Origin: Candidatus Pelagibacter sp. | GTDB taxonomy: Bacteria; Pseudomonadota; Alphaproteobacteria; Pelagibacterales; Pelagibacteraceae | Direction: 5' to 3' | Assembly (NCBI GenBank): GCA_028097645.1 | Contig: JAOHEU010000037.1 | Location: 1 to 5,254, forward strand | Length of the DNA stretch: 5,254 nt | The notes under the pieces: model-generated | Seen by the model: the letters and a program-made list of their open reading frames with translations, nothing else | Told to the model about the DNA's origin: nothing | Database searches by the model: none | Position numbers and translations under genes: made by a program | Shown here: positions 1-5,254 of the stretch, in pieces | How the letters are laid out: the number at the start of each line of letters is the position of its first letter | Numbering within the stretch: the first letter of the stretch is position 1

Positions 1-87
1 GGCTTAAATAAAAATGAAGTTCAATTAGTTTCAAAAAGTAAAGAAAATAAGGGTTTTTTTGAAAAATTTTTTCAATTATTTAGTTAA
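1..87 (+). CDS. C-terminal tail of an upstream gene, probably a cell-division protein (FtsA-like end; FtsZ is the alternative)
   Basis: Only the last 28 codons are visible, in the frame open from base 1 to a TAA at 85-87; the other two forward frames close within the first ten bases. The tail is polar and lysine-rich, then ends in KGFFEKFFQLFS. There the phenylalanines and leucine fall on one face of a helix (spacings i, i+1, i+4, i+5, i+7, i+8). This resembles the short membrane-targeting amphipathic helix that ends FtsA proteins. By gene order FtsZ would be expected directly before lpxC in many proteobacteria, but the conserved FtsZ C-terminal peptide (IPAFLR-type) is absent from these 28 residues. 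The sequence therefore fits FtsA better, but it is too short for a firm identity. Another membrane-associated protein is possible. Confidence 0.45.
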   Translation, partial: GLNKNEVQLVSKSKENKGFFEKFFQLFS

Positions 88-110
88 AAGTGTTTTTTCT
101 AGTAATATTT

Positions 111-138
111 GTTGTTTTTAAAATTCATTAAAAGCAAC
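111..138. repeat. Inverted repeat (possible RNA hairpin) just before lpxC
   Basis: The arms 111-121 (GTTGTTTTTAA) and 128-138 (TTAAAAGCAAC) pair over 11 positions, with a single U-G wobble on the + strand transcript, around a 6-base loop (AATTCA). The 3' arm ends 13 bases before the lpxC GTG start. No T-run follows the stem on either strand, so it is not a canonical intrinsic terminator. It could be a leader hairpin, a weak terminator for the upstream gene, an operator-like dyad, or chance in AT-rich DNA. The GC pairs at the outer end (GTTG/CAAC) make it better than most AT-only dyads in this window. Confidence 0.4.
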
Positions 139-151
139 TTAAAAGACGAAT

Positions 152-1072
152 GTGTCTTATTTAACTCAAAAAACAATTAAAAATAATGTTTCATTTAATG
201 GTGTAGCGTTACACAGTGGATTAGATGTGAATATATGCATTAAACCAGCTGAGCCAAATTTTGGAATAGTTTTTAAAAGAGTTGATTTCAAAGAAAATAA
301 CTTAGTTTACCCAAATTTTATGAACGTCACTAATACTTCATTAAATACAACCATTGAAAATGGATTTGGAGTTAAAGTTTCAACAATTGAACATTTGATG
401 GGAGCGTTGTTTGGATTAGGAATTGATAATGCATTAATAGAAATAGATAATGAAGAAGTTCCAATTCTAGATGGATCTGCAAAAGAGTTTATTGAAAAGA
501 TTATTAGTTCTGGACTAGTAGTTAGTGAGTCTCCAATTAAAATTATCAAAATTAAAAAAGAAATTAAATTTACAGATGGTGAGAGATTTATTTCCATAGA
601 GCCATCTACTTTAAGCTTAGACATAGATTTTGAACTTAAGTATAAAAATCCAATAATTGGAAATCAAAAAAATAAAGTTAAAGTTTTTGAAGATGATTTG
701 ACTGACGTTTATAATTCAAGAACATTTTGCTTGTTTGAAGATATTGAGTTAATTAAGAAAAATGGACTTGCAAAAGGTGGAAGTTTGCAAAATGCAATAG
801 TAGTTAAAGATCATGAAATTTTAAATCCTGAAGGTTTAAGAAATGATAAAGAATTTGTTAATCATAAAATACTTGATTGTATTGGAGATCTTTATACATC
901 TGGCTATAGGGTGATTGCTAAAATTAAATGCTCTCAAGGAGGTCATTATCTTACAAATCAACTACTTAGAAAAGTATTTCAAAACAAAGACAATTTTTCA
1001 ATTATAGAAATTAAAGAAAAAAATCTGCCACATTCTCTAATAAATAAGCAATTGCTAAGATCTATAGCATAG
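152..1072 (+). CDS. lpxC: UDP-3-O-acyl-N-acetylglucosamine deacetylase LpxC
   Basis: This zinc-dependent cytoplasmic deacetylase removes the acetyl group from UDP-3-O-acyl-GlcNAc, the committed step of lipid A synthesis, so the cell should make lipopolysaccharide. The 306 residues match the family's usual length (E. coli 305) and its two-domain layout. Visible hallmarks are GVALHSG near residues 17-23, STIEH with catalytic Glu80 and zinc ligand His81, the ILDGSA motif near 105-110, SRTF at 189-192, HKxxD with zinc ligands His238 and Asp242, and GGH with catalytic His265. These positions are nearly identical to E. coli numbering. The GTG at 152 is chosen because an in-frame TAA lies at 140-142 and the next in-frame ATG would remove the first zinc ligand region's lead-in. 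No strong Shine-Dalgarno is visible, only an A-rich AAAAGACGA before the start. An out-of-frame ATG overlaps the start at 150. It probably belongs to the upstream division cluster's transcription unit. Confidence 0.97.
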   Translation: MSYLTQKTIKNNVSFNGVALHSGLDVNICIKPAEPNFGIVFKRVDFKENNLVYPNFMNVTNTSLNTTIENGFGVKVSTIEHLMGALFGLGIDNALIEIDNEEVPILDGSAKEFIEKIISSGLVVSESPIKIIKIKKEIKFTDGERFISIEPSTLSLDIDFELKYKNPIIGNQKNKVKVFEDDLTDVYNSRTFCLFEDIELIKKNGLAKGGSLQNAIVVKDHEILNPEGLRNDKEFVNHKILDCIGDLYTSGYRVIAKIKCSQGGHYLTNQLLRKVFQNKDNFSIIEIKEKNLPHSLINKQLLRSIA

Positions 1073-1085
1073 TTATAAAGATAAG

Positions 1086-1113
1086 TTTAAATTTTCATGT
1101 GTATTAGTATAAT
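1086..1113 (+). promoter_or_regulatory. Possible sigma-70-type promoter before bamD
   Basis: In the 47-base lpxC-bamD spacer there is a perfect TATAAT at 1108-1113. A weak -35 candidate, TTTAAA at 1086-1091 (4 of 6 to TTGACA), sits 16 bases upstream. Initiation six or seven bases after the -10 box would fall almost on the bamD ATG at 1120, giving a leaderless or nearly leaderless message. That agrees with the absence of any Shine-Dalgarno there. In DNA this AT-rich a TATAAT can easily arise by chance, so this is a weak call. Confidence 0.25.
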
Positions 1114-1119
1114 TACAAA

Positions 1120-1971
1120 ATGGTAATTAATAAGTTTTTATATATTTTTATTTTAATAATTTTGCTTAGCTCATGTGCAAAAGAAAATTCAAAAAATAAA
1201 ATTTTAAAAGAAAAAAGTTTAAATTTACAAGTTTTAGAAACTTATAAGGAGGGATTAAAATCACTTGAAAGTGGCGATAGTTTATTTGCTGCAAAAAAAT
1301 TTAATGAAGTTGAAATTTTATTTCCTTACTCAGAATGGGCTCCTAAATCAGCATTAATGGCAGCTTATTCCTATTATGCGCAAGATTACTATTTAGATAC
1401 AATAACTGAAATTGAAAGATTTATAAGAGTATACCCTAAAAATAAAGATCTGGATTATGCATATTATCTGTTAGCAATTTCATATTATGAACAAATTGTA
1501 GATGAAAAAAAAGATTTACAATCAATTTTAAATGCTAGGAAATATTTTAATTTTATAATAAAAAATTTCCCAAATACTGAGTACTCTAGAGATTCAGCTT
1601 ATAAATTAGATCTTGTAAATGATATACTAGCTGCAAAAGAAATGTATGTTGGAAGATACTATTTTGAAAAAAAAAGTTGGATTTCGGCGATTAAAAGGTT
1701 TCGAACAGTTATAGATGAATATGAAACAACTATATTTACTCAAGAAGCATTACACAGACTAGTTGAAATTTATTATATTATTGGCTTAGAGAATGAAGCA
1801 AAAAAATATGCAGAACTATTAGGATACAATTATCAATCATCAGCTTGGTACGAAAAGTCATATATTATTTTTAATAATTCTTATAAAATTGAAAAAAATT
1901 TATTAAATAAAAATAAAAAATCTAATATTGTATTAAGAAAACTTGAGTCTCTACTTGAACGAGATGAGTAA
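1120..1971 (+). CDS. bamD: Outer-membrane assembly lipoprotein BamD (ComL/YfiO family)
   Basis: BamD is the essential lipoprotein that works with BamA at the periplasmic face of the outer membrane to insert beta-barrel proteins. The 283-residue product starts with a lipoprotein signal peptide: Lys5, a hydrophobic stretch at residues 6-16, then the lipobox LSSC with the acylated Cys19. Ala follows at +2, so there is no inner-membrane Asp retention signal. The rest is helical TPR-type sequence. One pair of units spans about 38-107 (YKEGLKSLESGD, FNEVEILFPYSEWA). Another spans about 109-158 (YYLLAISYYEQI, FPNTEYSRD). The third block, about 171-235, contains KEMYVGRYYF, IKRFRTVIDEYETT and EALHRLVE, phrases characteristic of alphaproteobacterial BamD. 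The C-terminal 30 residues are lysine-rich and polar. ATG at 1120 is supported by the signal peptide starting immediately after it. The gene overlaps ligA by eight bases. Confidence 0.95.
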   Translation: MVINKFLYIFILIILLSSCAKENSKNKILKEKSLNLQVLETYKEGLKSLESGDSLFAAKKFNEVEILFPYSEWAPKSALMAAYSYYAQDYYLDTITEIERFIRVYPKNKDLDYAYYLLAISYYEQIVDEKKDLQSILNARKYFNFIIKNFPNTEYSRDSAYKLDLVNDILAAKEMYVGRYYFEKKSWISAIKRFRTVIDEYETTIFTQEALHRLVEIYYIIGLENEAKKYAELLGYNYQSSAWYEKSYIIFNNSYKIEKNLLNKNKKSNIVLRKLESLLERDE

Positions 1972-3994
1972 AATTAAAATTAAAAAAATATATAAAGAAA
2001 AAATAAATCTACTTAATAAACATAATAAATCCTATTATGACGAAAGTAGTCCTAAAATTTCTGATGAAGCGTATGATGAACTGAAAAAGGACATTTTATT
2101 ATTAGAAAAAAATTATTCATTTTTGGTATCAAAAATATCCCCATCATTAATTGTAGGTTATAAGCCATCAAAAAATTTTCATAAAGTTTTGCATAAAGTA
2201 CCAATGCTTTCGTTGGCAAATGCTTTTGGAAAAGAAGACCTAATTAATTTTGAAAAAAAGATATTAAATTTTTTATCTAAAAATAATGATTTTAATCTTT
2301 CTTACAGTGCAGAGCCAAAGATTGACGGAATATCAGCTTCATTAATATACAAAAATGGTGAGTTTAAAACTGGGTTATCGAGAGGAGATGGAAAAGAAGG
2401 TGAAGATATAACAGTTAATCTTTCAACCATAAAAGATATTCCAAAAAAAATTGAGTCTATAGATTTTCCTGAGGAAATTGATATCAGAGGTGAAGTATTT
2501 ATTCAAAATAGTGATTTTGAAAATTTAAAAGAAAAATTTGCAAATCCAAGAAATGCAGCGTCAGGATCACTACGACAAAAAAACTCAGAGGATACAAAAA
2601 AAATTCCCTTAAAATTCATTGCTTATACTTACGGTTATGAAAAAGGTCTTAAGGTAAAAAATCAAACAGATTTTTTAAAAAATTTAAATGATTGGGGTTT
2701 TAAAACAAATCCATTAAATAAATTAGTTACAGGTGTTGACAATTTATTGATTAATTATTTAAAAATAGAAAACGATAGAGCAAAAATTGATTTTGATATT
2801 GATGGTATAGTTTATAAAATTAACGACTTTGAACTACAAAAAAGACTTGGGAATGTTGCAAATTCACCAAGGTGGGCCATTGCACATAAATTTGCCTCTA
2901 ATAAAGCCATTTCTAAAATTCTTAATATCGAAATTCAAATTGGAAGAACAGGAGCTTTAACACCAGTTGCAAAAATCAAGCCAATTAATATTGGTGGAGT
3001 AGTGGTATCTAATGCAACTTTACATAATGAAGATGAAATTGATAGAAAAGATATAAGAATTGGAGATTTAGCAACTATTGAACGAGCTGGAGATGTAATA
3101 CCTCATATACTTTCAGTTGATAAAACTAAGAGAGATAAAAAATTATTAAAATTTATTTTTCCTAAAAAATGTCCTTCATGTGGCTCTAAAACAATTAAAG
3201 AATTTAATAATATTACAAAAAAAGAAGATGCAGTAAGAAGATGCTCTAGTGAAGGATATGATTGTGAGAAAATTGCAATAGAAAAATTAAAACATTTTGT
3301 TTCTAAAGAAGCTTTTAATATTGATGGCTTTGGTAAAAAAATAGTAGAAAACTTTTGGAAACTCAATTTAATAAAATTACCACAAGATATATTTAATTTG
3401 GATTTTAAAAAAATAGAAAATCTTGAAGGTTGGGGCAAACAATCAACAGAAAATTTAAAATATTCTATTAATCAAAGAAAAAATATTTCTTTAGAAAGGT
3501 TAATCTATTCGCTAGGTATCAGACATATTGGTTTAGAAAATGCAAAAATTTTATCAAAATATTTTAAATCATTTTCAAGCTTCATTAATTTTTCCTATGA
3601 AGTAAATTCAGATGATATATTGAATATTGATGGAATTGGAGAAACTCAGTTGCGGTCAGTAAAAAATTTTTTTAACAATAAAGTAAATCTAAATATTTTA
3701 AAAGACTTACAAGAAATTTTAGAAGTAAAAAATGCAGTTACAAAACAAAAAAATGGACTATTAAATGAAAAAACATTTATGGTAACTGGAAAACTAAATG
3801 AAATTAGTAGAGCAGAAGTAAAATCTTTAATAGAGGAAAATTCTGGATCTTCAGTAAGCACTGTTAGTAAAAAATTAAATTATTTAATCATCGGTGATAA
3901 ACCAACCAAAAAGAAAGTGGATAAGGCAAAAGAACTAAAGATTACTATATTAAATCAAAGCCAATTTTTGAAAATGTTAAATATAACTAGCTAG
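1964..3994 (+). CDS. ligA: NAD+-dependent DNA ligase LigA
   Basis: LigA seals nicks between Okazaki fragments and in repair, using NAD+ to adenylate its active-site lysine. The 676 residues (from ATG 1964) cover all family domains. Domain Ia at about 1-60 has the NMN-binding ISDEAYDEL at 32-40. The nucleotidyltransferase domain has AEPKIDG with adenylated Lys119, RGEVF with Glu177, NPRNAASGSLRQ at 194-205, DGIVYKIN with Lys285 and SPRWAIAHKF with Lys309. The OB fold (about 321-390) starts with IQIGRTG. A four-cysteine zinc finger follows (Cys403, 406, 427, 434), then helix-hairpin-helix repeats (about 450-570) and a C-terminal BRCT domain (about 602-673). The start at 1964 overlaps the bamD stop (ATGAGTAA), suggesting translational coupling. 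An in-frame TTG at 1943 would only add seven residues that read through bamD codons. The 3' end overlaps the convergent aminopeptidase gene by 18 bases. In many alphaproteobacteria recN lies between bamD and ligA; here it does not. Confidence 0.97.
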   Translation: MSKIKIKKIYKEKINLLNKHNKSYYDESSPKISDEAYDELKKDILLLEKNYSFLVSKISPSLIVGYKPSKNFHKVLHKVPMLSLANAFGKEDLINFEKKILNFLSKNNDFNLSYSAEPKIDGISASLIYKNGEFKTGLSRGDGKEGEDITVNLSTIKDIPKKIESIDFPEEIDIRGEVFIQNSDFENLKEKFANPRNAASGSLRQKNSEDTKKIPLKFIAYTYGYEKGLKVKNQTDFLKNLNDWGFKTNPLNKLVTGVDNLLINYLKIENDRAKIDFDIDGIVYKINDFELQKRLGNVANSPRWAIAHKFASNKAISKILNIEIQIGRTGALTPVAKIKPINIGGVVVSNATLHNEDEIDRKDIRIGDLATIERAGDVIPHILSVDKTKRDKKLLKFIFPKKCPSCGSKTIKEFNNITKKEDAVRRCSSEGYDCEKIAIEKLKHFVSKEAFNIDGFGKKIVENFWKLNLIKLPQDIFNLDFKKIENLEGWGKQSTENLKYSINQRKNISLERLIYSLGIRHIGLENAKILSKYFKSFSSFINFSYEVNSDDILNIDGIGETQLRSVKNFFNNKVNLNILKDLQEILEVKNAVTKQKNGLLNEKTFMVTGKLNEISRAEVKSLIEENSGSSVSTVSKKLNYLIIGDKPTKKKVDKAKELKITILNQSQFLKMLNITS

Positions 3995-5254
3995 CCATTT
4001 TCTCTCGTTAGGAGAAAGATATTTTGAAAGTTTTGAGTATACATCCAAATGATATTTAAAGAGATAATCTTTTTCTGATTTTGTTAATAAATTAAAATTA
4101 ATTAAATCTTTTTCTATTGGAGCAAGAGTTAAATTTTCAAAGAATATTTTTTTCTTAACCTTTTTTACAAAAACAAGATTTTCTATTCTAATCCCATAAG
4201 AACCTTTTTTATAATAACCTGGTTCATTACTTAAAATCATACCCTCTTGAATTTTTATTTTATTTAGTTTGGAAATTGATTGAGGTCCTTCGTGAACGTT
4301 TAAAAAGAAACCAACTCCATGTCCAGTTCCATGAGCATAATCTAATTTACTTTCTTTTAAATATTTTCTGGCTCTTCTATCTATTTTTATACCAGTATCA
4401 TCTAACTTTAAGTCTGTATTTGCTACAGCTATGTGTCCTTTTAAAACTTTAGTGAAAATATTTTTGATACTTGACTTTTGCTTGGTAAAACAGATGGTTC
4501 TAGTAACATCAGTAGTGCCATATTTATACTGACCACCGGAGTCACATAAAAAAATATCACCTTTTCTTATTGTTCTACAGCTACCTTTTTTAGCCCTATA
4601 ATGAACAATTGCACCATTTCCACCTGTTCCTGCAATTGTTTCAAAACTTGGATATAAATATTTGTTATTTTTTTTTCTAAATTTTTCTAATTTTATTTGA
4701 GCATCAACTTCTGTAATCTTTTTTTTATTAACTTTTTTAATCCAATAAATAAATTTAGTTAATGCTACACCATCTATAACATGTGAGCTAATTGTGTTAT
4801 CAATTTCAGTATTATTTTTTATAGCCTTTAAAAGATAAGTAGGATCTTCTCTTTTAATAATCTTAAATTTAGATTTAATAATATTTTCATAAAAAACTGA
4901 ACAAGATTTATTATCAATTATAAAATTTTTACCATTTAAGCTCAAAATTTTTTTGGGTAAATCACTTGTGTCAACTATTTGATTTTTATTAATTATTTTT
5001 TCTTTTATTAATTTTTTAGCTTTATTAAACTCAGTTATCAAAAATATTTTTTTTGATTTATTAATGATTAATCTTGAATTTGGTACAGGACTATTTGGGC
5101 CATCATTGCCTCTAATATTTAAAATCCAAGCTACATTCTCTGGAGCTGTTACAAATAAATTATCGGCTTTATTTTTTTTCAAGTAATCTGCAATTTTATT
5201 AATTTTTGATTTACTATTTTCCCCAACAATTTCATCTTTGAGTGAAAAAAAAGG
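3977..5254 (-). CDS. pepP: Xaa-Pro aminopeptidase (aminopeptidase P, M24B family), N-terminus outside the window
   Basis: This two-metal cytosolic peptidase releases the N-terminal residue from peptides with proline in second position. The 425 visible codons lack the start: the frame stays open to the right edge, and upstream of the TTG at 5182 it still reads family-like sequence (VGENSKSKINKIADYL, then LFVTAPENVAWILNIRG). Full-length relatives have roughly 560-600 residues with two creatinase-like N-terminal domains, so most of the first domain is missing here. Counting from the window edge, the catalytic domain has all five metal ligands: Asp238 (CDSGG), Asp249 (TTDVTRT), His312 (HGTGHGVG), Glu344 (NEPGYY) and Glu358 (RIENL). 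The other conserved histidines are also present, His218 (IVHYRA) and His321 (NVHEGP). The C-terminal M24 extension (ENLTLAPI through NERKWLASYI) identifies the long, eukaryotic-like aminopeptidase P type rather than the short E. coli PepP. It converges on ligA with overlapping ends; its promoter is outside the window. Confidence 0.94.
   Translation of the reverse strand, partial: PFFSLKDEIVGENSKSKINKIADYLKKNKADNLFVTAPENVAWILNIRGNDGPNSPVPNSRLIINKSKKIFLITEFNKAKKLIKEKIINKNQIVDTSDLPKKILSLNGKNFIIDNKSCSVFYENIIKSKFKIIKREDPTYLLKAIKNNTEIDNTISSHVIDGVALTKFIYWIKKVNKKKITEVDAQIKLEKFRKKNNKYLYPSFETIAGTGGNGAIVHYRAKKGSCRTIRKGDIFLCDSGGQYKYGTTDVTRTICFTKQKSSIKNIFTKVLKGHIAVANTDLKLDDTGIKIDRRARKYLKESKLDYAHGTGHGVGFFLNVHEGPQSISKLNKIKIQEGMILSNEPGYYKKGSYGIRIENLVFVKKVKKKIFFENLTLAPIEKDLINFNLLTKSEKDYLFKYHLDVYSKLSKYLSPNERKWLASYI

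Noticed and set aside
59..75. AT-rich near-palindrome around TTGAAAAATTTTTTCAA
   Set aside because: It encodes the FFEKFFQ helix of the upstream gene, so the symmetry follows from Phe and Lys codons rather than a clear regulatory site.
307..624. Open frame on the minus strand inside lpxC
   Set aside because: It is antisense to a clear LpxC and its serine/isoleucine-rich product reflects the reverse complement of AT-rich codons; no motif or start signal.
1943..1963. TTG at 1943 as the ligA start, adding seven residues
   Set aside because: The added codons lie entirely within bamD, resemble no LigA N-terminus, and the ATG at 1964 gives a normal family start with a typical stop-start overlap.
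2033..2038. Tyr-Tyr (LigA residues 24-25) where E. coli LigA has Tyr-His in the NAD+-binding domain Ia
   Set aside because: Tyr at the His position is a common natural variant, as in Thermus and Geobacillus ligases, and the rest of the motif (Asp34, Tyr37, Asp38) is intact, so this does not suggest a defective enzyme.
3103..3438. Open frame on the minus strand inside ligA
   Set aside because: It lies antisense to the zinc-finger and helix-hairpin-helix region of LigA; phenylalanine- and serine-rich composition is typical of shadow frames.
3646..3861. Short minus-strand open frame inside the 3' part of ligA
   Set aside because: It is antisense to the BRCT-proximal coding region. Its phenylalanine richness comes from reversed lysine codons, and there is no supporting signal.
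3999..4017. Six-base stem TTTCTC/GAGAAA near the ligA-aminopeptidase junction as a terminator
   Set aside because: The stem is short with a 7-base loop, no T-run follows, and it is inside conserved C-terminal codons of the aminopeptidase (SPNERKW).
5180..5182. TTG at 5182 as the start of the aminopeptidase gene
   Set aside because: The frame remains open through 5254 and the upstream codons continue recognisable aminopeptidase P sequence (GENSKSKINKIADYL). The gene is cut by the window edge, not started at this TTG.

Overview
The window is extremely A+T-rich (roughly three quarters A+T by eye), with AGA, ATA, AAA and TTA-type codons dominating and very short spacers. The gene order is cell-division tail – lpxC – bamD – ligA, followed by a convergent Xaa-Pro aminopeptidase. 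The cell-division/lpxC/bamD/ligA arrangement is typical of Alphaproteobacteria. Together with the compact, AT-rich character it points to a streamlined alphaproteobacterium, most likely of the SAR11 clade (Pelagibacterales). Another AT-rich alphaproteobacterial lineage cannot be excluded from sequence alone.

Layout: bases 1-87 are the last 28 codons of an upstream gene, probably a division gene because lpxC follows. Bases 88-151 are a spacer holding an 11-bp inverted repeat. lpxC (152-1072, GTG start) is followed by a 47-base spacer, then bamD (1120-1971). bamD overlaps ligA (best start 1964, stop 3994) by eight bases. On the opposite strand a large M24B aminopeptidase P runs from beyond the right edge of the window down to 3977, so its stop lies inside the 3' end of ligA. 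There is no gene-free stretch over 300 bases, and no RNA gene, mobile element or CRISPR array was seen.

Functionally, the left part is an envelope and division cluster. LpxC commits UDP-acyl-GlcNAc to lipid A synthesis, BamD is the essential lipoprotein partner of BamA in outer-membrane protein insertion, and LigA seals nicks in replication and repair. The aminopeptidase recycles proline-containing peptides and is not obviously linked to the others. All four main genes look intact and carry their catalytic or structural hallmarks.

I see no novel multi-gene system here. The points worth a second look are small: the unexpected C-terminus of the upstream gene, the hairpin and overlapping start codons before lpxC, the absence of recN between bamD and ligA, and the tail-to-tail gene overlap.
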